DNA of 64,000 nt from Lentisphaera araneosa HTCC2155 (lineage in GTDB: Bacteria; Verrucomicrobiota; Lentisphaeria; Lentisphaerales; Lentisphaeraceae). Within the stretch, counting starts at the first letter, position 1. Each line of letters opens with the position of its first letter. Below the pieces are notes generated by a model. The model did not search any database. It saw only the letters and a list, made by a program, of their open reading frames with translations, and had not been told where the DNA came from. Made by a program: the position numbers and the translations under genes. Of this stretch, positions 8,024 to 16,723 are shown one piece after another. The DNA is taken from the NCBI RefSeq assembly GCF_000170755.1, contig NZ_ABCK01000005.1, positions 1 to 64,000 on the forward strand, read 5' to 3'.

Positions 8024-9739
8024 ATGATTGATTACATTGATAAATACCGAATTGAAAAACTTTTAGGCAGAGGTGGAATGGGAGAAGTCTATCTTGCTGT
8101 AGACTTAGATTCAAACACTAATGTTGCGGTAAAAACTTTTCATGTTGACCTAGACGATACAAGCCAGCGTATTGATCAGGAGATCAAAGCACTATTCAAG
8201 CTTCGGCATCGCAACATAGTCAAAATGCTCGATTTTGGTAATGAGAGTGGTATGGATTATATAGTATTTGAGTATGCCTCTACAGGGACTTTAACTGATT
8301 TAATGAAAAATCATGGAGGAAAACTTCATCCTGAGAAGGCCGTGGAACTTATTTATCAAATTACGCTTGGACTTTGTTTTGCTCATGACAAAGGCATAAT
8401 TCATCGAGATATTAAACCTGAAAACATTTTGATTAATGATTTTGGCGATCCTGTACTTACTGATTTTGGAATTGTCAAATTTCAAAATCAAAGTTCAGTC
8501 TCCAGTGGCTTAACTGTCACAAATACAGCTTTAGGTTCACCGCATTATATTGCGCCAGAACAAGCGATGAATGCAAAAAATGTATCTAAGCAATCCGATA
8601 TTTACTCTCTAGGTGCATCATTCTATCATATACTTACTGGTTTCACTCCTTTCTCGAGTGAGGAATGTTCGCCTGTTCAAGTTATGCTAAAACATATACA
8701 GGAAAGGTTAATACCACCAAATAAACGTTATGAGGAGATAAGTCATTCTTTGAATAGTGTCATTTTAAAAATGATGGAGAAAAACCCAGAGAACAGATAC
8801 CGGAATTGCAGTGAACTTATATTAGATTTAGAATTACTTCGAGATGACCTCTATGCACAAGTCAATTGTTTACAGGATTATACTGAAAACACAAAAGCAC
8901 TTTCAAGCAACAAAACTAAATTGCTCATCTCATCTCTAATCGTTGCCATCGTCATACCTCTGTTATTTATACTATTCTCGGATAAACCAGCCCCACCTCA
9001 AAAACAATCTCCTGACGCTGTAAACAGAGTCTCTAAAGTAGGTATAACTACAGAAACTGAAAGCATAACTGAGCTCCCACCTACCAATAAAAAAACTAAA
9101 GAAGTAAGAAAAGATCCTGTATTGAGCGAAGAAGAACCTCCAGTTCAAAACAAACCAACTACATTTAGAAATAGAGTTACAAAGACAGACAACCCTGCTG
9201 AAATTAAAATAGGAAATGATAATAAGGCCTCCAGAACTCAGGGCTTGAATCGACCTATTAACAAAGCTAGGCAGCAAACACTTAAAAAGAAAACAAATTA
9301 TGTAAATAAAGATATTGCAGCTCAATCTAAGGATATTGATCAGCTTAGTAAATGGATGCCTTTTGACAGTGACTCACAAATCTTTACTAATCGTACCAAC
9401 CAGCATTGGAAGGATATACCTAATGGATTTAATGGCTGGTCATTTACTCAAAACATGGCTCATAGAGGCATATCTAATTTTCAAGTAAAAAATGAAGGAA
9501 CTGTCTATTTACTTGTAACAGACCGATGGGGTGGCGGTGGAAGTATTAATCCCCAACTCCGACAAGAAATGATTACTCAACGAGAATTCTTGAATTTAGG
9601 TTGGCAGGTAGAGCTCCCTGTAAATACCAAAGAGGGGCATACTACATTCACAGTTTATTCGAAATACTGTAAAGCAGGTGAGATATTGAAATACCGAACT
9701 GAAAAATATATTGCTCCGATGCTTTTAGAAAAAAAATGA
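8024..9739 (+). CDS. Hanks-type Ser/Thr kinase with external domain
   Basis: 571 residues. The kinase domain (about 8-275) has all key residues: GRGGMGEV glycine loop (15-22), K37 in VAVK, HRDIKPEN (127-134), DFG (147-149) and APE (177-179). One transmembrane helix follows at 300-318. A polar linker leads to a C-terminal extracytoplasmic domain (about 445-571, with WKDIPNGFNGWSFTQN and a TDRWGGGGS loop) that I do not recognise. The topology suits a receptor kinase sensing envelope signals. It directly precedes an ECF sigma factor and a zinc-finger protein; in PVC bacteria kinase and ECF genes often lie together. Island-borne signalling of this kind is unusual cargo. Confidence 0.93.
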   Translation: MIDYIDKYRIEKLLGRGGMGEVYLAVDLDSNTNVAVKTFHVDLDDTSQRIDQEIKALFKLRHRNIVKMLDFGNESGMDYIVFEYASTGTLTDLMKNHGGKLHPEKAVELIYQITLGLCFAHDKGIIHRDIKPENILINDFGDPVLTDFGIVKFQNQSSVSSGLTVTNTALGSPHYIAPEQAMNAKNVSKQSDIYSLGASFYHILTGFTPFSSEECSPVQVMLKHIQERLIPPNKRYEEISHSLNSVILKMMEKNPENRYRNCSELILDLELLRDDLYAQVNCLQDYTENTKALSSNKTKLLISSLIVAIVIPLLFILFSDKPAPPQKQSPDAVNRVSKVGITTETESITELPPTNKKTKEVRKDPVLSEEEPPVQNKPTTFRNRVTKTDNPAEIKIGNDNKASRTQGLNRPINKARQQTLKKKTNYVNKDIAAQSKDIDQLSKWMPFDSDSQIFTNRTNQHWKDIPNGFNGWSFTQNMAHRGISNFQVKNEGTVYLLVTDRWGGGGSINPQLRQEMITQREFLNLGWQVELPVNTKEGHTTFTVYSKYCKAGEILKYRTEKYIAPMLLEKK

Positions 9740-9809
9740 ACTTTTTTCTTAAAACTTTGCAAGATTTTAAAAAAATCTCCGAGATGGGTTAAAAACACAA
9801 GGAGATATC

Positions 9810-10388
9810 ATGTCGTTCACAACCCGTCATTCATTAATAGCCAAAGTCCTTAAAGGAGATGAAATTTCTTGGGAACAATTTGACCAAGACTACCGCCCTC
9901 TAATTATTATGCGTGGTCAAGATAGAGGTTTATCAAGTAAAGAGATTGATGATCTTATACAGGACACCCTACTTAGTCTTTTCAAATCCAAGGAAAAATT
10001 CATTTTTGATAAGAGCAGAGGCAAATTCCGAAACTATTTTAAAACTATTATTGATCGACGGGCATTTGATATTATGCGAAGGCGCCCTCCGATCGGCGAA
10101 GATTATCAAGATCACAAAGACTCTCTTATTTCTTCTGCAAATGATTTAGAAAATAGATGGGAATCTGCATGGCAAGAGATGGTTTTAAATGAAGCCATTG
10201 AACAAGTCAGAGTTCAGGTTAGTGAAGAAGCGTACCAAATCTTTGAGATGAGCGTTGTTAAAGGCTTTGAAGCAAAATATATCGCTAAAACATTATCAAT
10301 CTCAGTAGATGCTGTTTACCTCGCTAAACATCGCACTCTCAAAAAGGTTCAGCAGATAGTACAATCTCTAAAGGAGAATGAACTATGA
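9810..10388 (+). CDS. ECF-like RNA polymerase sigma factor
   Basis: 192 residues. Region 2 covers about 20-95 (FDQDYRPLI, IDDLIQDTLLSLFKSKEKF, GKFRNYFKTIIDRRAFDIMRRR). Region 4 covers about 125-185 and ends in an HTH (AKYIAKTLSISVDAVYLAKHRTLKKV). RBS GGAGAT is close to the ATG. The stop overlaps the next gene by ATGA, a typical sigma/anti-sigma coupling. It probably directs transcription of local or host genes in response to the upstream kinase or a lipoprotein signal; target promoters were not identified. Confidence 0.9.
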   Translation: MSFTTRHSLIAKVLKGDEISWEQFDQDYRPLIIMRGQDRGLSSKEIDDLIQDTLLSLFKSKEKFIFDKSRGKFRNYFKTIIDRRAFDIMRRRPPIGEDYQDHKDSLISSANDLENRWESAWQEMVLNEAIEQVRVQVSEEAYQIFEMSVVKGFEAKYIAKTLSISVDAVYLAKHRTLKKVQQIVQSLKENEL

Positions 10389-10555
10389 GACACATCACAT
10401 ATAAAGAACTCGAAGACCTAGCTTCAGGTAAATTTCTTTGGAACAAGTTCTTCCTTAAAAAACATATCAAGCGCTGCAAACAATGCTCAGCTGCTCTAGC
10501 TGAAACAGAAGCCAATATAGACCTGCAAAAACAGATTAACTTCCTCAAAAAGTAG
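10385..10555 (+). CDS. Mini zinc-finger (ZAS-like) anti-sigma candidate
   Basis: 56 residues with KKHIKRCKQCSAAL, an H-x3-C-x2-C motif as in zinc-binding anti-sigma domains. It starts within the sigma stop codon (ATGA) behind AAGGAG, so it is translated with it. It is far shorter than typical anti-sigma factors and has no transmembrane segment, so it would be a cytoplasmic inhibitor or co-factor. A matching pair, also with ATGA overlap, is at 63362-64000. Confidence 0.7.
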   Translation: MRHITYKELEDLASGKFLWNKFFLKKHIKRCKQCSAALAETEANIDLQKQINFLKK

Positions 10556-10699
10556 TTCATCCCTCCAAGTTTCAGCTTAATAATACAGGTGAAATGTATC
10601 CACAGAAAATCGTGGTTCCATTCACTTACTATGTGACTTATTAAATGAAAACATTCCTACTCTTCTAGGAACACGTAACAAAAAATTTAGGATTATCTA

Positions 10700-12232
10700 A
10701 TGACAAAATTAATTAATATATTTTTCATAGCCATAACTTCATCTATTATTACTGTATCATGTAGCTCTGAAAAGGAATTAACTGCTAAACAAAAAGTAGT
10801 TGATACTGAACAAAGAGTTAATGCTGTAGTTGAAGATATTCGTGATATTGACATTACAAATATCATGAAAAAGATTGAAAGTAAAACTAGTACGTTCATG
10901 AGATTTGATGAGATGATTAATCACTTTTCAACTCATTCAGATGCTCAGTACACTATTGTAAAAATGGTCAGTACTAAAGACCCATCAATTTATAGTATCT
11001 TTTTCGCTTTTAACAAAGATGGCAAACTCGAGGTTTTTGAAAACATCACTAATAGCTCTTTAATGATACTAACTAAGTACTATGGAAAATCTGAATATCT
11101 AAAACAGATTGAAAAAATTAATGATTTAACAAACTATCTAACTCCTATAGAATCTGAATATAGAGAAAATCAGACAGAGAAATATAAAATGGCTTCCTTG
11201 CCAGTAGATGTTTCAAAGTTTGATATTCAAAATTTACTAAAGTTAGATGAGAATAACCAGATAATTATGGAAGTTGTTAATAATCAAAAAGAACTCATCA
11301 CTAATGTCGAAAAAAGACATACTCAACATCTAATTGAAGTCAAACGTAAAAATGAAGAACGTATAACTAAATTAACACTCGAAAATACCAAGGCTAAAAT
11401 TCAATTTTTATCTACTGGAGCTAACGAACAGCTCGCACTTCGTAACTCATTAACAGCTTTTAATAAAAAAGAATCAGACGATTTCTGGGACTCTCTATAC
11501 ATTGATTACTCTTGTATATCAGCAAAGCAAGTTTTTTATACATCAACAAAATTAAAAGGGATAAGCCATGAGGAAATAAACCTTATTCGAAATACTTATG
11601 TAAATCTTTTAAAAATAAAAGACGATCAAAAACACTGGATCGAAACAATTCGAAAAGAAGGCAGTACTCACACTAAGAAATATAACCAACTTGTTCAAGA
11701 TTATAAAGATCTTAAGGCAATGAAGGAATTAGCACGTATTGAAGCAGTAAAAAATGCTCAAGATGATTTTAAAAAAGAGTTTATAAAAATCAACAAAATG
11801 CTTAAAGAAGGCGATAAAGTAGAAATACGTAACTATCGTTTTAAATATACTGGAACTCTTAGAGATATATCTACTACTTTCGTAAGAATTGGACCTCATT
11901 TATTATACAGAAGAGATATGCCCAAGGAGTATGAACTTAAAATTTATCAAGATACTTACGATAAGGCTATAGATAAATACTGTAGAATTCAAAGTATAAA
12001 TTTAAAAGAAGAACTCAAAAAGAAAGATGAGATTCTACTTAAAAGTCATAAGCTTACTCAATCCATAACTGATACTAAAAATGAATTAAAGTATCTTAGA
12101 GAGTGGTACAATAAATTAACCAGGTATAAACCAGAACCTTTTGATTTAAAATTAGAGACTATCACCGACTACGAGATAAAGCTAGGGTACAATTTTCTTA
12201 AAAATATCAAAGCTAAATCTGAGGATATATAA
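10700..12232 (+). CDS. Large coiled-coil lipoprotein, unknown function
   Basis: 510 residues. A lipoprotein signal (MTKLINIFFIAITSSIITVSC) puts the lipid-modified Cys at residue 21. The mature protein is very rich in Lys, Glu, Asn and Ile with long heptad-like helices (about 185-235 and 320-370). No known domain was recognised. It ends one base before the next membrane-protein gene, suggesting an operon, and follows the kinase/sigma genes in the same direction, so it may be part of the signalling module at the envelope. Confidence 0.75.
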   Translation: MTKLINIFFIAITSSIITVSCSSEKELTAKQKVVDTEQRVNAVVEDIRDIDITNIMKKIESKTSTFMRFDEMINHFSTHSDAQYTIVKMVSTKDPSIYSIFFAFNKDGKLEVFENITNSSLMILTKYYGKSEYLKQIEKINDLTNYLTPIESEYRENQTEKYKMASLPVDVSKFDIQNLLKLDENNQIIMEVVNNQKELITNVEKRHTQHLIEVKRKNEERITKLTLENTKAKIQFLSTGANEQLALRNSLTAFNKKESDDFWDSLYIDYSCISAKQVFYTSTKLKGISHEEINLIRNTYVNLLKIKDDQKHWIETIRKEGSTHTKKYNQLVQDYKDLKAMKELARIEAVKNAQDDFKKEFIKINKMLKEGDKVEIRNYRFKYTGTLRDISTTFVRIGPHLLYRRDMPKEYELKIYQDTYDKAIDKYCRIQSINLKEELKKKDEILLKSHKLTQSITDTKNELKYLREWYNKLTRYKPEPFDLKLETITDYEIKLGYNFLKNIKAKSEDI

Positions 12233-12233
12233 T

Positions 12234-12914
12234 ATGGACATCGCACAAAGTATCAACTTTAGAATAGTTAACATCTCAAAATGGCTTTTGTTGTTAATGT
12301 TCGTAGTATCTATGGGGTATGGTGGTTATTACCTTTATAAAATGTATGATCAAGAAAAATCATATATTAAGGATCATGCAAAGCCTTTCTTTGCAGAAGA
12401 CAGACCTGATTTGGTTATGCCTTTAAGAAACGATTATGAATCAGAAGAAGAATATGATTTAGACTTTAAAAGGTATCAGGAGGATACCATTTACATGATG
12501 AAAGATACTGCCAATTTAGAAAAGAAGATCGCAGAAACACAAAAAATAATTGATAATGAAGAAATAGAACTTAAGAAATTAATGAAATATCGGTCTACAT
12601 TTAAAATCAAAAGTAGACCACATGTTACGAGACAAAAAGAAGCTATAACCAAACTTGAATATTATGAAAAAAGTTTAGGCAACGCAGTTAATTATAACGA
12701 ACGGTTAATTGATGAATACAATGCTAAAATCACCGCTATAGAAAGTAAATATTTTACTTATACTTGGGCTTATGTCATCTCTTCAATTTTAACTTATTTT
12801 ATTTATGCTTGGTTATGCTCAATTCATTATATGGTTAATATGATAGTGCAAAATGGCATAAGGCCGCAACGATTGGCTGGGGATAGAAATCCAAGTATTT
12901 TAGGTAAACAATAA
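12234..12914 (+). CDS. Two-helix membrane protein with coiled coil
   Basis: 226 residues with transmembrane helices at about 17-35 and 178-198 and a charged periplasmic segment between them containing a coiled coil (NLEKKIAETQKIIDNEEIELKKL). Not recognised. It starts one base after the lipoprotein stop; both are likely made together and could form an envelope complex linked to the kinase and sigma factor upstream. A terminator follows at 13023. Confidence 0.7.
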   Translation: MDIAQSINFRIVNISKWLLLLMFVVSMGYGGYYLYKMYDQEKSYIKDHAKPFFAEDRPDLVMPLRNDYESEEEYDLDFKRYQEDTIYMMKDTANLEKKIAETQKIIDNEEIELKKLMKYRSTFKIKSRPHVTRQKEAITKLEYYEKSLGNAVNYNERLIDEYNAKITAIESKYFTYTWAYVISSILTYFIYAWLCSIHYMVNMIVQNGIRPQRLAGDRNPSILGKQ

Positions 12915-13022
12915 CTTAATCATATACAGAAGAAGGTTAGTATCGTTTTGTTGATGCTTCATGAGCCCTTATTCGTATCATTCATATAAAAACAATATTC
13001 TTACACATCTATTGTATTAAAA

Positions 13023-13057
13023 GAGAGAAGCCACATTGAGCTTCTCTCATTTTTTTT
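13023..13057 (+). terminator. Terminator after the lipoprotein operon
   Basis: GAGAGAAGC-CACATTGAG-CTTCTCTC stem followed by ATTTTTTTT. It points rightwards, closing the 10700-12914 unit, and also borders the convergent small gene ending at 13056. Confidence 0.85.
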
Positions 13058-13226
13058 AATCACGTCCAATAACTTCTCGCAGGTTAAGTTCCTTTTTCTT
13101 TTCTTCCTTAAGGAATTTCTCCACTGCTTCAGCGGTGATAGATTTCAAACTTTGGTTCCTTTCAATTCTCAAGCGATTAATCTTACAATATAAGTCGTCA
13201 GGTATAAGGGCGTATAGTCTTCTCAT
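13056..13226 (-). CDS. Small ribbon-helix-helix-like protein
   Basis: 56 residues from the ATG at 13226, which has GGAGAAGA immediately upstream; the 11 extra residues of the longest frame (start 13259) are unlikely. RRLYALIPDDLYCKINRLRIERNQSLKSITAEAVEKFLKEE has the strand then two-helix pattern of RHH DNA-binding proteins, as in antitoxins and copy-control proteins. No toxin-like partner is adjacent; the neighbour upstream is another RHH-like gene. Confidence 0.65.
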   Translation of the reverse strand: MRRLYALIPDDLYCKINRLRIERNQSLKSITAEAVEKFLKEEKKKELNLREVIGRD

Positions 13227-13265
13227 CTTCTTCTCCTTTATACATTTGTTCTCAATCATAAAAGC

Positions 13266-13490
13266 TTAATTCATCGATCTTAAAGTAATTTCTTCAATAA
13301 TCGGCAAATCACTTAATTGCCTCTGGTCTATTAAGTTTTTGCGTGTTTGATATTTAGCTCTAAATCCATCCACACCCAAAATCAATACCGCATCAGTTGC
13401 ATCCTGAATACTAATTTCTTGCTCCGCGGCAATGATCTTTATTTGTCTATGTATGTATTTATCACTTGATATTGTCACTCTTTTCTTCAT
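13266..13490 (-). CDS. Small ribbon-helix-helix-like protein
   Basis: 74 residues from the ATG at 13490 (GGAG about nine bases upstream; a GTG two codons earlier is too close to it). KKRVTISSDKYIHRQIKIIAAEQEISIQDATDAVLILGVDGF fits an RHH strand plus two helices. It lies 39 bases upstream of the second RHH-like gene, so the two are probably co-transcribed. A DNA-binding regulator of the element is the likely role. Confidence 0.65.
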   Translation of the reverse strand: MKKRVTISSDKYIHRQIKIIAAEQEISIQDATDAVLILGVDGFRAKYQTRKNLIDQRQLSDLPIIEEITLRSMN

Positions 13491-13496
13491 CTTCAC

Positions 13497-14315
13497 TTTC
13501 TCCGTTTTATAGTTTGTTCTCTACCAAAACGAAATCGTGATTGCGCACAATGAAGTAACGTTTTACATTCGCTAAAACTGCTACAAAAAAATAACGGAAT
13601 CGAGGTTTTCTATCCGATTTTTATTATATATAAATCGGACCCCAAAATTGAGCCCCATGAGAGTGAGTACATTAACGGATTTCTTTTGGAGTCCACCCCC
13701 TTCTAGTCTTTAGGACTTTATACATCATTTTTTTTCAGGATTTATTTATCCCTCCACCCTAAGTAAAATTTAAAACCATCATTTTAGATGAACTTAGAGC
13801 CAAATCGTATTGGGTCGCGTAATTGCGGTTTTATTCCCTTAGCTAGTTAAAGAACAGAAAAAATAGTTAATTGAACTTTTACGCAATCGTTTAGGTTTCA
13901 GACTTAAGCAAGAACTCAACTTTCGAGGAGCTAGTAAAATATTCAATATTAACATTTAATTCTTGTAAAATTCGTATCTGAAGAAATTTCTAATGACACC
14001 GAGAATTATTTTTTTAGTTAAATGAGAAGTGATCGAGATTTGGTTAAAAAAAGTAAGGGGGAGCTAATAAAAAGAATGTTTAAAAAAAAAGAGTATTAAA
14101 ATAAAGAGATCAGAAGATTAGGAACCAGCCTTCCTTGCCTGCGGCGAAGGCTCTGTCCTATTGAATATTACGCTGTTACATTTTATAGCTTAAAAAGATG
14201 CCTTAAACACCTCATAAACAGTACTTTGAATATAAAACAATCATCCTCTATTAAGGCGTCCTTAATTGCTTATGAACTTCAGGTCGGATTTTCGATATAT
14301 TTAACTAAAAAAATA
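13497..14315. other. AT-rich non-coding gap with an inverted repeat
   Basis: Over 800 bases without a supportable gene. It contains TCCGATTT (13613-13620) and AAATCGGA (13632-13639), perfect complements around an AT-only spacer, a plausible operator for the nearby RHH proteins. The rest is AT-rich and without obvious repeats. Lying between two small regulators and a polymerase gene, it could include an origin, but nothing seen proves that. Confidence 0.45.
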
Positions 14316-15947
14316 TCAAACTTCATCTATTGTCACTTGTTCCATATCCACAGGGATAACTCTTCCTGTGTACATCTTACTTGCTTTCTCCATCAATGCT
14401 TTAACCTTCAATGCCTGGTTTTCAGTACCCGGAAAACACCATCCATCATGAAGGGGGATACCTAAGCTTAAATCCATTCCATGAGGACTCACCGCACTAT
14501 CCAACGCATTGAAAAAGAATTTGGCGTTTATAGTTTTAAGAATATGTTTTGGATATGTCTTATCAGCATTTTTCAGAAACTTTAAATAATCACATTGAAA
14601 CAATGTACAAACACTGATGAGTAGATCCAAGTAAAATATATAGTTCCAACTTCTATTTATTTGGGGGATGTCTTTTTTAAATAAAATGCGCGATCTTGTG
14701 CGGCCGTGATTTATTGCCGAAATCCACTCTTTAACATAAGGTCGCTTAAGTTTATTTTTTAATGTTGAATTGATGATTTCATGAAGGCGTTTGGCGATTT
14801 CAGAGTGTGGCTGTTCGCTATTCCATAATTTTTCTATGACCTCCGGTACTTCCAACAACGCTATGTTTTGATATAAATAATCGGTATTATAACGAACTTC
14901 AAATAAATCATGAAGTGCCAGTATTATACTGAAGTATAAAAATTCTTCTGCTGATTTTGTAGATCGACCAGTATCTATAAGGTTATACATCGCTTCCCAA
15001 TTTTTTGTGGAAACAATTTCTGTAATACAAACTTTTACCTTATCAAGAGTTAAGCGTCGCTTAGATCTCTCAGCAACATGTTTAATCAAAGCTTGATAAA
15101 GATCACCATAAGGAATTACTTTAGATTCTAGCAGCGCTAAAAGAACATGAAATTCACATCCACTATAATCTAGGTACCATACGCAGTTTATAGAGTTAAC
15201 AGGTATCAAAGCAGTCCGTGCTTTTCTCGGAAGATTACAGACCGGACCACTAGAAGCAAAAACTCTTCCTGACAAGCTTTGATTATATGTATTTGCATGT
15301 ACAGGGATTAAATCAGAATTTGTATAATTACAGCCGATGGCACTAAAAGTACTTTGCATTAATCGGTATTTTTCGTAATCGCATTTTTCACGGTCTAATA
15401 TATTCAAAAAAAATTTAAAACTGAAAATAAGTCCAGTATCCCCTTGTTGATATTTTTTCATTAGTTGCCCTGTCCAACCCAAAGGAACACCTGATTCATT
15501 ATTTAATATAATCTGACATGAGAAGTCTCTTTTAACATACTTGTGAGTCTTCACCCCATTTAATGTTGTGCTGTGATATCCAAGCATAACTGCTTTATAT
15601 AATAAGACTTGAGGTAGGTACCTGTGTTTCTCCGGTGGTTTATTCTTAGCCTCTGACTTATAATGACATCTATTATCAACACATTCGATTAGCTTGGCCT
15701 CACACAATGCTTTGGCTACCTTACCAAAAATCCGCTTTCGATATGATGGTTTTTTATCAAAAAAAGCGCCCTTGGGTGTCGTGTGCAAGAGCCTGTTACA
15801 TATTTCAAAAGCTAGTTCCAATTCACTCGTGGTCCCTTTTACACCTGTATTAGCAAAAGTAGCTTTTATTGCTATATACAAATTCCTACTATACGTGAAT
15901 TGACCTGTACAATTCCCAGCTTCCAATGTATTGGCTTTTCTGCTCAT
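14316..15947 (-). CDS. Divergent family-A (Pol I-like) DNA polymerase
   Basis: 543 residues. Motifs of family-A polymerases appear in order with exact internal spacing. SGR (226-228) stands for TGR around Pol I R668. Motif A is LDYSGCEF with D260 and E265, spaced as D705/E710. The O-helix has R402, K406 and H414-G415, spaced as R754/K758/Y766-G767. Motif C is LHDG with H500-D501, as H881-D882. Both catalytic aspartates are kept. Position 410, matching F762, is Ser, and the Glu after motif C is Gly. No 5' nuclease or proofreading domain is seen; residues 1-200 are unrecognised. It is probably an element replication polymerase. RBS AAGGAAC supports the start. It is divergent from a CI-like repressor gene across a large palindrome. 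Confidence 0.65.
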   Translation of the reverse strand: MSRKANTLEAGNCTGQFTYSRNLYIAIKATFANTGVKGTTSELELAFEICNRLLHTTPKGAFFDKKPSYRKRIFGKVAKALCEAKLIECVDNRCHYKSEAKNKPPEKHRYLPQVLLYKAVMLGYHSTTLNGVKTHKYVKRDFSCQIILNNESGVPLGWTGQLMKKYQQGDTGLIFSFKFFLNILDREKCDYEKYRLMQSTFSAIGCNYTNSDLIPVHANTYNQSLSGRVFASSGPVCNLPRKARTALIPVNSINCVWYLDYSGCEFHVLLALLESKVIPYGDLYQALIKHVAERSKRRLTLDKVKVCITEIVSTKNWEAMYNLIDTGRSTKSAEEFLYFSIILALHDLFEVRYNTDYLYQNIALLEVPEVIEKLWNSEQPHSEIAKRLHEIINSTLKNKLKRPYVKEWISAINHGRTRSRILFKKDIPQINRSWNYIFYLDLLISVCTLFQCDYLKFLKNADKTYPKHILKTINAKFFFNALDSAVSPHGMDLSLGIPLHDGWCFPGTENQALKVKALMEKASKMYTGRVIPVDMEQVTIDEV

Positions 15948-16049
15948 ATTTTTGTTCCTTCGATTTCAGCTTGATTCTCTTTCTTATTTCAGTTACTTTT
16001 TTATCTGATTTAGGAAATTGATGATCTTTTTATTCTTCTCCCCTTGATT

Positions 16050-16087
16050 ATTCGTTTATTATACTTTAGTTTAAGTATATAACGAAT
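16050..16087. promoter_or_regulatory. Double-palindrome operator
   Basis: Between the divergent polymerase and repressor genes: ATTCGTT (16050-16056) pairs with AACGAAT (16081-16087), and inside them TATACTT (16060-16066) pairs with AAGTATA (16073-16079). The centre of symmetry is shared within one or two bases. The location fits autoregulation by the XRE repressor and control of the polymerase. Confidence 0.7.
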
Positions 16088-16113
16088 ACGTCTTAAAATC
16101 AAGGAACCTAAAA

Positions 16114-16671
16114 ATGAAAATAACAACTCCACTCATTGCCGCGATCAAAATCTACATGGATAAAGAAGAAATCAGCCAAAATCAACTGGCTCAATTAGTC
16201 GGAGTTTCGCAGCCTCAGATAGCTCGATGGTTAAATGGGACTGCCTCGTCAATGCGAGATAGCACTTATAAAAAAATTCAGCCTCTTATAGCGCATGAGC
16301 TTCGGGTGCATGAGCTTATTACTATACTTAAGAACGAAGATTCAATAAAGGACTTAACTCGTATTGAGTCTTCCGCACAGATGGATCTTATACATAATAT
16401 ATCTCACCCCGATTGCGTTTTTTATAAAACGAACAAAGTACTTAATGAATCAAGTATTGTATCCGGCGATCTCATCATCGCGAAAGATGTAAAATTGCTG
16501 CAGGAGCAAGACTTAATTATTATTGAACTCAAGGACAGTACTTTATTACTTGGCCTCTATAGCTATGATCCCAACTACATCTACTTAACCGCCAATAGTG
16601 AAACGCAAAGATACCGGCGCGGTGAGATTGCCGCAAAGAAAAAATGTGTCGGTGTGGTCAGGTCTTTTTAA
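16114..16671 (+). CDS. CI-like repressor (XRE HTH plus LexA-like fold)
   Basis: 185 residues. An XRE helix-turn-helix occupies about 7-45 (ISQNQLAQLVGVSQPQIARWLNG). The C-terminal half (about 110-185) follows the S24/LexA barrel (SIVSGDLIIAKD, ending CVGVVRSF). The cleavage nucleophile context DSM and the catalytic Lys are not evident (ESSIVSGD; LLLGLYS), so self-cleavage is doubtful. It probably represses the divergent polymerase gene and itself through the palindrome at 16050. AAGGAA supports the ATG. Confidence 0.8.
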   Translation: MKITTPLIAAIKIYMDKEEISQNQLAQLVGVSQPQIARWLNGTASSMRDSTYKKIQPLIAHELRVHELITILKNEDSIKDLTRIESSAQMDLIHNISHPDCVFYKTNKVLNESSIVSGDLIIAKDVKLLQEQDLIIIELKDSTLLLGLYSYDPNYIYLTANSETQRYRRGEIAAKKKCVGVVRSF

Positions 16672-16723
16672 GGAAAATGAAAAGCTTGACTACCATAGAT
16701 TTAACTAGAATGTTCGCATTCAT

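Noticed and set aside
8972-9325. 117-residue minus-strand ORF
   Set aside because: Antisense to the linker region of the kinase gene; composition reflects the Lys/Pro/Thr-rich sense strand.
14226-14465. 79-residue plus-strand ORF
   Set aside because: Mostly antisense to the end of the polymerase gene, no RBS.
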